In this document: positions 12,803-26,124 of the stretch, piece after piece
How the letters are laid out: each line of letters begins with the position of its first letter
How positions within the stretch are numbered: the first letter of the stretch is position 1
Assembly: GCF_051020985.1 (NCBI RefSeq)
Contig: NC_135000.1
Location: forward strand, 2,790,001-2,854,000
Source: Nomia melanderi
Taxonomy: Eukaryota > Arthropoda > Insecta > Hymenoptera > Halictidae
Direction: 5' to 3'
Length of the DNA: 64,000 nucleotides
Made by a program: the position numbers and the translations under genes
The notes under the pieces: generated by a model
What the model was told of the DNA's origin: nothing
The model's input: only the letters and a program-made list of their open reading frames with translations
Databases searched by the model: none

Positions 12803-13509
12803 TAGTTTACAGGACACATCTGATTTTGTGAATTGTTGGAAACTGATTATTGAAATATATAAGTACCTCACAACACTGGATAAATTCAAGGTTGAGAAAT
12901 TGAAGAACTTCTATCCATCCGCGTCCAGTATTTAAGAAATTTAAACTTGTTTTTGCATAAAATCAGGTGTAACTTATTTCAGTAACTTTCTTAACTTATA
13001 ACTTGTAACTTATAACACTTGCAAAAACGAGTTAAACTTTCTTAAAGACTGAATGCTTATGGATATAATTTTTTGAATCTGTCAAGCTTGAATCTATCAA
13101 AAGTTATGGGGCGTGTTTACATTTTTGAACACGTACCAATAATTCCTGCAATCTACTGCAACTTAAAATGGATAAACAGTGGATAATTTGACGACAGAAT
13201 AATAAAGATGCCTGTACTTTCACTCTGCATTAAAAGAAACTATTTGAAACAGTTCGAACATATGTAAATTGAAAGGAATATTTTTCAACAAATGAAAAGG
13301 TGAAAACTATTATAGGCAAATGTCAAATATTTCCAATGAAATTTACTGACTAATATGCAGAATATGGTTTTAGCTTGCAAATACATATTGCTTCTACAAT
13401 AATAATATACAGGGAAGAATAATGTAACAATACAAAATCAAAAACTTATTTTTCTATCGAAAGTCTAGTGTTTGCCTACTGTATAAACAACAATCCACCA
13501 AAGATAAAA
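12803..13509. other. AT-rich non-coding stretch, nothing recognised
   Basis: No supported feature. Confidence 0.5.
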
Positions 13510-14040
13510 AAATATACATACATAAATATGTAAAATATTGAAAACAACAGTAGTACAAAAACATGAAATCAACAAAGCTTCCAATAAAAAAAAACTGATA
13601 CGAATGGATAAGATACGAACTTACAATTACATTATAAACTAATTTCAAAAATGTCCATCCCAGCATAAGAAACGTCCTAAAACCTCTTTGAAAGATTCAA
13701 GATAAAACCTCTCACCAGAAAACACCGAGTTATAACGAAACAGCGCGCCCCAAAGGGGAAAAAGGAAATACACATAAATATGAAAAATATTGAGAAAAAA
13801 ACAGTAATACAAAAACACGATTGCAATAAAGCTTCAAATAAAAAACAAGTGACGTGAATGGTTAAGATACGAACTTATAATGACATTATAAATTAATTAA
13901 AAAAATGTCCATTCCAGCATAAGAAACACCCTAAAACCTCTTTGAAAGATTCAAGATAAAACCTCTCACCAGAAAACACCGAGTTATAACGAAACAGCGC
14001 GCCCCAAAGGGGAAAAAGGGAATACACACATAAATATTTT
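13510..14040. repeat. Tandem repeat, 254-bp unit (about two copies)
   Basis: The unit starting ATGTCCATYCCAGCATAAGA at 13651 recurs at 13905. It includes AACCTCTCACCAGAAAACAC and the small hairpin CCCCAAAGGGG. A partial unit precedes it from about 13510. Confidence 0.85.
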
Positions 14041-15701
14041 AGAAAGAAACGAACAGCCCCGAAGGGAATTGCACGCGGTCCACAGTCTCGATTGGTCGTG
14101 CACAGAGAAAAAAGGATTTTCGATATCGAGTGACGGAGGCCAGTCGCCGTCGAGAGTTTTTCGAGGGCCATCCAAAGATTCCAATTCGTCCTTCGTCGCC
14201 TGCCCTCGTGTGCAGTGAGAAAAGTCGGATCGAGGATCTATTCTCGTAGATCACTCTGGTGCTCGACCCCTTCCAGCCGATTCGATTCCGGAGACAAATA
14301 TTTGACAGTATTTCGTTGCACAATAGTGCACGGCGTCCGTCCACTCTGACCTCCCATTTGAATTCTCTTGAAAGGATTGTGTCTTCGTGTCTGACTTATT
14401 GCTGACTCGAACTACTTAGGAGACTGAAGTACGAAATTAACGTAGGATATAAGGGACACTGTGTTTGAAGAATGTGAGCTCATATTTACGTTGTCAACTG
14501 AAACGAACCTTGTTGTTCGCATAGTGTAAGTTCATTAATTAGTTATTGATAGGTACATAAACTGATTTTACGTTTCAATTTGGAATATTGAATTATGGGA
14601 ATTGAATGGTTGGTTCTAGAATTGAAGTGTTAGGGAATTGAGTAAGAAATATAACGTCATTGACTAAGAAACATGACACCATTTAATGGTTGTAGTGAAG
14701 ACTAGCACTTATTTTATACTGTACGAAGTAATTGTGTTAAATAATGCTCCTTCAGAATGGACAATAACATTATTTATTAAATTTTCAATGCAAACGCAAA
14801 CCTATTTTCGAAAGTCACGATTCAATAACAAAAGAAATGACGAACAAAGAAATTACTCAATCAACTCTTACATTCATTTCCTCAATCTCTCCTGCTAATC
14901 ATCAGGCACAGAATCTCATGTATCAGATAAGCAATGACGCACCTCACTAATCGGTAACCAATTAAACCAACTTGAAAACAACCTTCGAATGTACACTCCT
15001 ACACAAACCAAAATCAATAAAAGCACATTCCCACCGATCAAGCGTAGCAAATAAAACCCCAACGCCACAAGAGCTCGCCAAAAGCACATTTTCCCTCAGT
15101 CGGAAATTCCGGGAAAGTTCATAGTGTCAAGCTCAACCGACTCAACTCCAAAAATGCAAAATATAATTCCGCCGAACCGTTACTATATCCGTTCTCACGT
15201 TCCGCGGAACCAAAAAACGGTGTCCTCGAGTTACGCAATTAATAAAACAGCGAAAAGCTTTCACGCAGTGAACAAATGCCTCAGAAAAAGAAGAAAAAAT
15301 TGCGATTCCGAGGTAGTATTTCGTCGAGAGGTATAACGCAAGGGTGGTTACCACGAAGGAATAGGGATGGGAAAGAGTTTCAAGGGTGTCCTCGAGAAAA
15401 AAACACGCGAAAGGGTAGTGGAAAATAGAGGCGATGCCTGAAAATATTTTTCTGGTTGGCAGGGGGAGCATGAAGTAGCCGGGGACAACGGTGTTCCATT
15501 GGCCCGAGGGGCTTTTCCACCAGCGACAGCAACAGGAACAGGCTGAGACATGGAGAAATGCGGCGGGGAATTACCGAAGCACGAGTGGTGCCACAGGCTC
15601 AGCCTTCGTGCCAGTCGAAGGAGTCATCAGGTAACAAAATGAGTACAGTTGTCGAGGGGATGTGTGGATTTGTTTGTGTTGATTTCTGTAACCTTGAGTG
15701 C
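14041..15701. other. Non-coding stretch with CpG-rich blocks
   Basis: CpG-rich sequence at about 14040-14350 and 15060-15620, with AT-rich sequence between. Open frames here lack family features. Confidence 0.5.
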
Positions 15702-16130
15702 TTAACCCTTTCAGCGTCAGGATATTGTCATGTATGTGGGTATGGATGTATTTGAGTATGTGAATAAATATATTGATGAGTGATGAATGAGTGTGCAATA
15801 GATGAATGACGCGACTGTGTGTGTGAGCGCGTTTTGATTGAATGTTCAAAGCGTTAGAATATTCTAGATTATATTGATTTTCTCTATATGTTAATAATGT
15901 TCGTTTTTTTATGAAGCTAGAATATTCCAGATATATGTGAAGTTAATGCATGGTAATGAAAGAATGTCCTAGAAAGTGTGTGAGTGAGACAAGAGCATCT
16001 GAGTATATAAATAGTGTGTGCGATGTTTGATTTAGTTAGTGTTATATTGTGAGTTGTCAAGAAATAATTTTACTGCTTCTAATAAAATTCTCTTTCTCCT
16101 ACTTATATAGTCGAGAAATACTAGAAAACT

Positions 16131-16375
16131 TCAACACATTGCGTACGTAATTTTCAGGAAACTGAATTGTACGGATGGCAATTGTCAGCGAGAACAACTT
16201 ATATTGTTGTATATAGAATAACTGAAATATATTGCTATAGAATGTATTCTAAATAGATAATCCATTCGAATCGAATTTCATATCTTTTCAAACGCTGCAA
16301 TAATTAGCAAAGTTGTATAGCTAAGTATCTTTATATAAACACGAGATTCTTTATTATCAGTACGCAATGTGTTAA
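16131..16375. mobile_element. TTAA-bounded MITE, CACATTGCG family (245 bp)
   Basis: Left TCAACACATTGCGTACG and right CGTACTGATAATA on the opposite strand reduce to a shared CACATTGCGTAC terminus; the right end reads GTACGCAATGTGTTAA. The TTAA at 16372-16375 is also the first four bases of the next element. Confidence 0.75.
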
Positions 16376-16595
16376 CACTAAAAATAGACGGGTCAAAATG
16401 ACTCATTCCTGACTTCCTCATTTTGCTATTAGTAGAAGTATAATAGGTGCTTTTCTGAGAAAGTACTCAAGAAGTTGATTCAGCAGTACGCAAACTGAAT
16501 TGTAAACTAATTAAAGTCTCGGTAGATGAATTCCTGAAGTTGCCAAAAAGGGATTTCAAAAAGTTAACCTAATTGCTCGGTAAGTTCAGCGTTAA
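16372..16595. mobile_element. TTAA-bounded element, CACTAAAA family (224 bp)
   Basis: Starts TTAACACTAAAA, then GGGTCAAAATGACTCATTCC, and ends CAGCGTTAA. The inverted repeat between its ends is weak, but the left-end sequence recurs: on the minus strand at 27440-27489, and in diverged form near 42105, 53045, 53268 and 62080. It shares TTAA 16372-16375 with the element to its left. Confidence 0.55.
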
Positions 16596-16710
16596 ACAAA
16601 GATGCATGACAATAAACAAAAATTGTGATTTATATTTCATAAAATTTGTACAGAATACTAAAAACATGAACTTTATTGCTGATATCGATCGTTGGCAGTC
16701 AAAGGGTTAA

Positions 16711-19284
16711 GTATAGTATTTTTAATTAAGATTAATGCTGATTATTATTTGATAGAGGTTCCGCTATTCACGGTGCACTTTCAAGAACGTTGCGTTCTCT
16801 TTCTCTTCTTTTAAATTTCCCACCCTTATTACTTTCCCAAACTTTTGTTTTCTCTCTAACTATTGTATATTGTTACAACTGTTATATCTTATTGCATTAT
16901 AAATATATAAAATAAACTACTACTGTAACTACTACAATCATTTTTAAAAATAAAATATTTTGCACTCTTTTCATGGTGTGATCTCCTATTGATTTTGCTA
17001 ATTATGCTTCCATAATATACTATTTTGAACTCTGTTTAATTATTGACATTCTTAATTAATGTTCAAGTAATTGTTACGTTACACAGATTTACTGCTCATC
17101 ATTATAACCCTACTTCTCTTTAATCCTCTTGAAAATCTCACTAAAGATAAGAATTAAGACTCAATCAAATGCAACGTCTGAAAAATTGAAACAGTTTTAT
17201 AGAGAATTAAACAATAATTCCTCTTTATAATTGCAGTTAGTTAAGATTACGTTTTAAAAACAACTCCTCAACACAACTTGATCTGCAATCATTGTACCAA
17301 TTACAAAGCAAAATCTTTATAATATTTATTCCAATGAATTACAAACTTCTATCTATAATTAATAGGAAAGCATATCCGGCAGTAAACAAGAACAGTATTT
17401 CACTTCCGAACGAAACAACATTTCGATTTGAAATATACCAAGACTGATCGAATCATGTCCACGGCATTTACGAGTAATTGGATGCTGACGTCAACAAATG
17501 GTAACCAGGAAGAATTGAATTCCACAAAATTTCATAAATGATGAAAACAGCGAACAACGGAAAATATTACGAGTAATGAATATAATTGATCGTATTATGT
17601 TCTGCATAAGCGGAGAGCGTGGTAAAGTGCATTACAACGGCACAGCCGGATAAGGTGTTCAAAAGTGGAGCCGAATCAAATTAAATCCTTGATGGAACGA
17701 TCGATAGCTCATCAAGAAAGAATATTTTGCGAGAAATTTCAATCCTCAGTATTGATCAGCGAGATAGTTATGGAGGATATCGGATTATCAGTGCTCGTTC
17801 TGTTTTCCCTGGTTAATTGCATGCAAAAATTCTGAGGGAATCCTGACGCGGCGCTGGTATCGCGGCAAATATTAGTTATTCATTTTAGGATACTTCAACT
17901 TTTAATCGGACTGGCGAAAAATTCATTGAACACCGCGAAACTGTCGAGAAAATTAAACTTCCGAGTAAAGTATCAAATTACCATTGCTTATGTATTCGCT
18001 TAATGTTTATTTATTATGTTCACAATTATAATTCGATGGAAAGTTTATATTACTTGTGAAAAACATTGTTGTAAGTAGAAAATGTTTAAAATCTTTGAAA
18101 ATAGAGAATACAGTGTATAAATGAATAAAATGTAGAAAGCATAAGTAAATAATATATTTGGTTGAAAAAATTATTTTTAAGTTTAGTTCCAAAGAGAAAA
18201 AGCAATGGAGAAATATAAAATTACTTTAAGGGCAGTAACTATATTGTTATATGGCTGTTATAATTATAGAATGGAAGATCTTAATAAACTTTCATAATGA
18301 CATTCAAAAGTATCTTAAATATTAATGACTTATATTTTTGGGTTCAAAAGTTGCAAACAAAAAATTGTAAAATATTGTACAATGTGTGCATTTGAAACAA
18401 CGTACCAGGAGTTTTTGACAGTATTTAACATGAGTCTGCGGTCAAAAAGCAATAAAATCTGCCTGTCCAATTTCGCCAAAAGCTATCCCCTAGGTCAACA
18501 TGGATGAACGTAACGCAACGAAAACATTTTTCCACGATAGAATCTACATTCCGCTTTTACAATCGTATCAGGTTACAGCCACCACGAAGCTTTAAAAGGA
18601 ATTCCGAAAACTATTAAAATTCTACGAAGTCCTATTAATTCTTATAACAATTATATAATAGTTATAATAATTCTTATGACAGCACAAAAACAGAGTTTAA
18701 GAACTGAATTATGCTTAAAAGTGACAAAAAAAAGTTAATTAAAAGGTTTATGACTATAAGATGTAGTAAAATAAAAATCATTCTCAACTTACACACTCCA
18801 ATTGCTTTCAATGAACGATAATTGCATTAGAAACTGTCAAAATATTTATAATTTGTCACAAATGAAAACATTAAGAATTTAATTTTATTTCTAAATGTTA
18901 CGACAGAATAAAATTTCAGAAAGTATACAATTAAATCCAATGAATTTAGTAATTAACGTGAAGATAATACAGTTAACCTACTTCATAATAACCTTAATTA
19001 TCACGATTAAAGTACAATTAACAAAAACTTAAGCAGCTTAATCCTCCATCAAAGTGACCAAATAAGATTTTTGTTCAAATTAAGGTGGAATATTAATTGA
19101 AAAGCGTTGGACTGAAGGATAACCGAACATTTGATGTGTGTATCCGTGTTCCAAATAACGTATTTCAAATTGAAAACATATGTTACCACGATGTGAGTTA
19201 TGCTAAGCGTAAAAACTAATTATACACAGCTTTAATAAATATTCATCCGATGGGATATCAAAAGGCTTCGGTTCTCCCATAATT
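16711..19284. other. AT-rich non-coding stretch
   Basis: Nothing supported; a slightly GC-richer patch at about 17790-17960. Confidence 0.5.
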
Positions 19285-19815
19285 TCTATAAAAAGAAACA
19301 ACAAACCGTGCCATTAAAATTATTTATATAAAAAGAAACAAATTGTTTTATTTGTCGAATTAATACTAAAAGAAGCAACAAGTCATTTTATTTATGCTGT
19401 TTGCACAATAAGAAATAGCAACTCGTTTTATTTATTGACGTTAGATAAAAAGAAACGTTAAATCGTTAAATTTTCTGAATATATATAAAATAAAAAGTCA
19501 AATCGTTTTATTCATTGAGGTTACACGAAAAGAAACATAAAAACGTTTCATTTATTGAATTTATATAAAAAGAAATATCAAACTGTTTTATTTACTGAAC
19601 TTATTTAAAAAAGAAACATGAAATTGTTTTATTTACAGAACTTACATAAAAAGAAACGTCAAATTGTTTTATTTAACTTATACAATGACAAACGACAAAT
19701 CGATCAATTTGCTGAATTTAAATAATAACGAACAATAAACTCTTTTATTCTATTCGTATAAAAACAAACGACAATTGTTTCTATTTATTATATTTATTTA
19801 AAAATACGTGAGAAA
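19285..19815. repeat. Degenerate tandem repeat, about 40-bp unit
   Basis: About 13 units of the form AAAAAGAAACRTCAAATCGT then TTTATTTACTGAACTTATAT. Confidence 0.85.
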
Positions 19816-20516
19816 CGTAAAAGTCTATCAAGTTTTTTCTAATTAACAGGCAAATAAAAAAGGAAAGGGACGGTGCGGGGCAGGTTATAACACCCTGTAG
19901 CCCCGTGTTGACACAGACTTTCATTCAAACCAGCTCAACGCAGCCTCATCCATTATTCAAAAGTTTATTCTAGCCGTGAAGCGCGCGCAGTCACAGGCTA
20001 TTACATCGCGTCGCACGAATTACGGTGCCAGGAAAGAAGCGATAATCTCGTTAGGCGAAATTAAAATCGAATCCCTCGAATCTCCGCGAGATATAAACAT
20101 CGCTTGACTTGGCGAGGAATTAATTGCTCTGAGGCTACGTGGCGGCTGATCGATTCTGCATTTTTCTACTTGAGAAAATATATATTAGAATTAGTGTAAC
20201 TACTTTCTTCATTTTAATTATAATTAATTGTATGGCAACTGATCGAATTCAATTGAAAATTGGTTAATTTGGAAAAGTGATGTATGGTAAATATGCAGAA
20301 TCGTTTGAGCAAATTTTATTATTGGTTATAATATATTATTTATGTATGATATGAATGGATATGTAATTGTTATGATATTCAATATTTTCATTCGGATACA
20401 AACATTTCTGAATTGAACTGATTCGAAGAATAATAATTTTATTATAAATTATTAGTTCTCCTTGAATCATAGAGGCTAATAATTTAATGCATTAAGTATA
20501 TCAAAATATAATATTA
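19816..20516. other. Non-coding stretch with CpG-rich block (about 19860-20160)
   Basis: GC-rich patch including AAGCGCGCGCAGTCACAGGC, then AT-rich sequence. No gene seen. Confidence 0.5.
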
Positions 20517-20755
20517 TTAATCCTTCACAATGTTTAAGTTCTATTACAGCACGGTTTATAAAATTAAATATTTTATTGAAGAAATTCGAAGAAAATTATT
20601 CGAGGGTTATTTAGAGTGCATGCAATGTCCATAAAAGGAAATAAAAATTCTGAGGAATTTTATAACAATATTTTCTCTATTTCTGACTGGGATACTGTGA
20701 AAATATCGTGGAGTAGTTGCGAGATTAATAAATCAACTAGACTGCTAAGGGTTAA
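20517..20755. mobile_element. Possible TTAA-bounded MITE, GCTAAGGGTTAA type (239 bp)
   Basis: The right end GACTGCTAAGGGTTAA matches the right end of 63316-63567 (GGACTGCTAAGGGTTGA). The left end TTAATCCTTCACAATG is a poor complement. Non-coding. Confidence 0.45.
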
Positions 20756-22089
20756 ATAATAATAATATATTAAAATTTGTGATGCAGGAAGAAATAATAA
20801 TTTACAACATACTTATCACTATTTTTCGATTTAATTGTATTAAAAATTGTTTGTACCTCCATGACGATATGGTTTTCAGAACTGATGGTAAAAGTGCCAC
20901 TTTTACAACTGAAAACATTACGAGATAATTCAATAGATTATACAAATGAAGATTTAAAATTTAAAGAAGAAATTAAAATGGGCATTTTTATACATAATTT
21001 TCACAGGAGAATGTAAGACGACAAGCGACAAAGGAAAGAGTTGCATCAGCATAAACTGCTGCAACTTTAAATTGAGTCGAGGGAAACAAATGCTGCAAAA
21101 TGTAACTTAATCCGTTAATTGAGTTATTCGCGAATTAGTCAGGAAGTGAAACGTTCAGGGACGTTGAATTTCGAGCAGTTCTATAACACAGAAACTTCAT
21201 GAATGTAAATTGCATCTGAAAATCAATTGCACTTCTTTGTCCCTCTATTACGTACAGTAACTGTTTCTGTATACGAATGTATACATACATTTCAAATGCA
21301 CGTATTATTTTGCACAACTACCAAGAAATAAGACGAATCAAACTAACATTTTATTATTATCCTTACAAGAATTACTTTTTGTTCAAACCTTTTTTCGCTA
21401 TCTCTTACTGCTCTCAAGATAATCCACGAGAATGAAAAATTTGCATTTTTTTTCGATGGGTGGTCTCACGCCTTGAAAGTGAAATTCCGCACGAAATTGC
21501 AATGTATTACAAAATGTTCTACTTAGACATGAAGTTTCATAATTGTTTGAATTTCCGAGTTCGAGATCATTCCTAGTAAGTCTAGAAATTACAATAAACA
21601 TTTAACACTAAAATCAGCAGACGATTTACTTCATTTACTTCATCAAAAAGTCTTAAAAGCGTTCTGTCGTTAGTTTATCACAAAAGACGGGAAGGGAAAC
21701 AATTGAGCAGCATGAAAATTGTGAAACAGTTTTATATATTCAAAACTTCAAATTCTATCATACTGCACAAAACAATGAATCAATATCAGGAGAAACAATT
21801 TAGCAGCATGAAAATTGTGAAACAGTTTTATATATTCAATACTTCAAATACTATCATACTGCACAAAACAATGAATGAACTTCTACACCACACCTTACCG
21901 ATTCATTCTTTCTTATGCAAGCTTTAATACATTTTATATATTATTTCCAATTATTTTCTCCATTTTTTATTGCAGAATACCGAAATTTGAAGTCCCTCTT
22001 ACTTGTCATAATGTTCCTACTTAACTAGAATTCTAAAAAAAAAAAACAGTGACAAGAGTCTTCTTTTTCACAGTTATGATGCAAATCAA
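20756..22089. other. AT-rich non-coding stretch
   Basis: Contains the 96-bp duplication at 21697-21885; otherwise nothing recognised. Confidence 0.5.
21697..21885. repeat. Tandem duplication, 96-bp unit
   Basis: Two nearly identical copies beginning AGCAGCATGAAAATTGTGAA (21706 and 21802). Confidence 0.9.
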
Positions 22090-22281
22090 TTAACCAGTTA
22101 ACTCTGTTTGACGAGTATACTCGTCGTGGTAAAAGGTAGTGACCATTGGCTACTTAAATTGTAATTTCTATGAAAGGCCAATGGTCACTACTTTTTACCG
22201 TGACGAGTATACTCGCCATGACACAAAATCCTGCTACTTCTCCATAATCAGTATACTCATCAAACACAGTTAACTGGTTAA
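22090..22281. mobile_element. TTAA-bounded MITE, CCAGTTAACTG family, with internal hairpin (192 bp)
   Basis: Left TTAACCAGTTAACTCTGTTT and right AAACACAGTTAACTGGTTAA are complementary over about 37 bases with a few mismatches, continuing into GACGAGTATACTC. Inside is a second, stronger hairpin (22110-22149 with 22178-22217, 36 of 40 matched). Shorter than the family copies at 51243 and 53714. Confidence 0.85.
22110..22217. repeat. 40-bp-arm hairpin with a 28-base loop
   Basis: Arms 22110-22149 and 22178-22217 pair at 36 of 40 positions. Each arm carries CGAGTATACTCGTC, itself a palindrome, and a TAGTGACCATTGG block. Confidence 0.85.
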
Positions 22282-22895
22282 AGTCTAAATAGATGCACTT
22301 TAGGAGTTTCTATACAGGAATGTCGAAACGTCAATTAAACCTGCGGTAGTATTAGTAGTAAGAAATATACATCCAGTGATATGATTCAACGATCAAAAGA
22401 TTCGCGAGAGAATCAAACGCGAATCGCTTTGCCACATTTCACGCAGGACGCGGACACTTCTATCGAAATCGCGAGCGACGATACGATGAAATAGGATCAC
22501 GTAGCCGCGGCCGCCGAGCAATTATTGTTGGTAGAATCGAACACACCGCGACACCGTAATCCGCGGTGAAGTTTGAGCCGTGTGCCCTGACTCCAGTTGA
22601 ATGTATTTAATATAGAATTCAATTACTCGGACTTCTGCACTGGTCATTGTGGCGATAGTTCTGGTTACACTCGTACGGAATAAATAGCGTCCTTTGTGCG
22701 GTACAGTGGTGGGAATAATTTTAGCAGATTGGTGCGTTTGAATAGGCTACGCGGTAACGTGGTAACTATTGAAGAATTATTACGGAGCGATCATTTGTGG
22801 AATTGCAATTAATTAATTCTACTTCAAATAATAGATATAACATATTCTGCTCTACGTATGTTTTTAATGTATAAAATTTAGTGGATTATTAAAGA
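22282..22895. other. Non-coding stretch with CpG-rich block (about 22390-22600)
   Basis: Includes CACGTAGCCGCGGCCGCCGA near 22499. No gene supported. Confidence 0.5.
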
Positions 22896-23410
22896 TGTTG
22901 GATATGAAGATAATTAATTGAATTAGTAAAAAACAGTTGTTTTTTGTTAATTTGAATAATCTAACGCATGTAATACAATGCTTATGGTATTCCCCAGTCC
23001 TTGATTTATTACAATATTAAACCTGATGTGTATGAAGATAAATAATTAATTTAATATTGAATAATTGTTTGTAAAACTGGAACAATTATGCGATTCTACT
23101 GGAAATAATGTTTTTTTGTATATTTTTAAGTTTCCCATTTGCTGAATCCTAAAATTTGTTGCGTATGAAGGGAATTATTTAAATTAATATTGAACACTGA
23201 TTTGTGGAGATTGAATAATGTACTGCATATAATGTATTTCTTTTATCATTAAACCTCTGGTTCATTAGAATGTAATATTTAATGTGTACGAAGATCAGTA
23301 ATTAAATAAATATTGAATAACTGTATGCAGAACTTCAATACTTCAATCATTTAACTGCAAATAATAGATGTTTTATATTCTTAAGCCATTGACTTATTGA
23401 CTTATCAATC
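22896..23410. repeat. Degenerate tandem repeat, about 128-bp unit
   Basis: Four diverged units with TATGAAGATAATTAATTGAA-like blocks near 22904, 23030, 23164 and 23287, each followed by TATTGAATAACTG-like sequence. Confidence 0.6.
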
Positions 23411-25780
23411 AAATAATCAAAATGTATGAATATCACAGCTGCAGAATATGGACCTATCAAAATATTGATTAATACACTTTGAAATTTTAACAGGTCTGAT
23501 GCTATTATTTCATTAGCTTCATATCAAATAATATACACACAGAATAATTGATAATAATGAAATAAACACACAAACTGAACTGCATATTGAAGGCAGTAAA
23601 CATTCAAATTTCAGCCACTTGACACGACACACTCTAATACAAAAGTATCACAACACTAACCATAGTAATACAATACTGCATGATAATAATTAATGAAAAC
23701 GAATGAAACGATCGATTCGACAAATCTCCTCATTTTCCATTAATTAAGTTTTTACGAGATGTTATACTGATTTCAAACGCATTATGTTATTACTAACTTA
23801 TTAATTATTTTAATATCAACTGATCAACAATTCTATTGTACGTAACAAAATATTAGATATTAAGAATTTTTCGCTGCGAATAGTTAATTAACAAATTCTG
23901 AATTGTAAGGCAACGTCGAAATAAGGAAACCACATTCTCAAAAGCTATCGATAATCAATCTACATCTTATTAAAGTTCATCTATATCTTATCATTCAACA
24001 TGCATTCACATATATAAAGTATTAAACAAATTTGACATTCATACGTTTAACAAATTTAACATACAAACGTTTAACAAAAATATTTCATCAAAATTGCACG
24101 CACACGTATAATACATGTTTCGAAGATCAAACGTCAAAATACGTATAAAACAATTACAATATTCTTGAATAAATGAAAGAATAAAAAATTAATCCAATTA
24201 TATCAACGAACTGTCTATGACGAAATGCTAAATCAAAATGTAAGTGACGAGTTGTTGAAAATGTAGAACTCCTCCTTAAGTTAGATCATCTGACGTATCA
24301 CAGATTTAGATCAATTACGATTAAAGAGACGCAAGATAATCCAGATTCAATAACAGATTGCAATTCGAGTAATCCAATCGCTATTACGGAACGCTGATTT
24401 CGGAGGCGATAAATATAAATTTAATCTCCGACCGGAACATATTCCATACCCGGTTGCAACGCGACCAAAAGGATCGAGGTAATCGGGAGTAGTTTCTGAT
24501 AACCGTAAAAAATTAATGAAGCCCCCTCATCGATGGGATCATTAATAAAACATGACTGGATGATAGCCGGGAATCAAATGTAGGTCATTTCCAGAGGCGC
24601 CGGGCGATTTCTGGAATCCGATCAATTAAATCAGATGAATTATTCAACGACACTGAATGGGGAACCCTGAAAACTTCGGACAGGAAATATTAAGTCTTCC
24701 TTGGTACCTGATATTAATCCTTATGCACTATACGATTAAGCCACCATAAGGAAACGATAATAAATATTATAATAATATATTGTTTATATATTCTTTTTAG
24801 ATGACTTTATTTCAAAATTTAAATGCGATGTTAGTCTTTATTTAACTATCTGTTTACTTTTGTATTGATTGATTAATTGTCTGATTGATTTACTAAGTAT
24901 TTTATTTAGTACTAAATATTTTTTGAAAAATATATTATTATTATAGTCTGTTAATCAGTTTTATTTTAACATGTATCTTCTATTTACTTTCTTACTTATT
25001 TTACTAATTTATTTATCACTGGCGCAATTATATCGTTAATTCCTTTTAAGCTTACTGAATACGAAATCAACAAAACAATGAAAGCGCCAAACTTGATAAC
25101 AGAATTAATTACTCAGAAGATACATGTGATGATCGCCACAAAAAGCAGATAGTACTTGTAATTACTACCAAGGGAAACTAAATTTCATTATTTCTTAACG
25201 TTACCTCCACTTTCTAAGGAAAACTTTGACACTAACAAACAATTAGAAGAAATGCAAAAACAAATTACACCAGTTAATTAAGGACTGTCGTCAAAGAAAA
25301 TATAAAAACTTCCATTAAAATGATAAAGTAAATTAAGAAACTCTGTCAACGTTAATGGCAACAGTCTCTCACAGTTCATTAAAAAGTAAATTAAACTACG
25401 ACAAACTGCACTTAATTTCCAACTTAACCAGCAATAATTCTTCTTTAGAAATATTCTCCGGCCTTCCATTAAACTCTTAGGAAAAGACTTCGGCATTGAT
25501 TTAATACAGCGAACAATTTAACGTATGTCAATATTATACAAGTCAACATGAATCGAGGAGAAACATTATTTACGTTAACAAATATGTAAATTAGCCATTC
25601 CAATTACTATATAGTTAGAACGATAAATTACCAAACACAAATAACATTACTCCACTTCGAATCGAACTAAAATTTCTGTTTCTCTTTCAACACTCAACAT
25701 TCTAAGTGAATATAGAGTTGCAATAATCACTTAATATTAATTTTTTCAAAAAATGATGAACAGTAATCAATTTCCGTGAT
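23411..25780. other. AT-rich non-coding stretch with a GC-richer patch at about 24360-24680
   Basis: Nothing supported as a gene. Confidence 0.5.
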
Positions 25781-26118
25781 TCTCAACGTAGTTGAGAGCG
25801 ATGCTGAAACTTTAAAACTAAAGAAATAAAACAGTAAAATCGCTCACAGAACTGTTTATTTTTAATAGCGATAAATGTAATCATCAATGGAATTTCTCAT
25901 ATTTTCTGTTGAATTAAATATAATTATTATATACACTATAGTAATGACTATATAAGATATAAATATTAAATATATTAAATATAATCATTAATAGAATTTT
26001 CCAAATTTTCTGTTGCATTTATCGCAGTGAAAAATAAAGAGTCGCTGAAATTGACGCTGTCATTTTTTGGATAAGTTTCCAGCGTTGCTCACAGCGACGT
26101 TGGCACTTCAAGGGTTAA
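25781..26118. mobile_element. Possible decayed TTAA-bounded palindromic element
   Basis: The right end reads GCTCACAGCGACGTTGGCAC and ends AAGGGTTAA; the left end TCAACGTAGTTGAGAGCGATG is its degenerate complement. Internal GCGATAAATG near 25870 and CATTTATCGC near 26016 are a second inverted pair. The left TTAA is lost. Confidence 0.45.
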
Positions 26119-26124
26119 ACCAAG

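Larger units (their letters stand above)
15702..16710. mobile_element. Possible large TTAA-bounded composite element
   Basis: Left TTAACCCTTTCAGCGTCAG and right CAGTCAAAGGGTTAA are complementary over the first 10 bases and partly beyond. Two shorter elements lie inside (16131-16375 and 16372-16595). The remaining 550 bp is longer than the usual 250 bp, and a TG-rich low-complexity stretch (about 15725-15835) could explain part of it. The two ends may instead belong to different elements. Confidence 0.4.
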
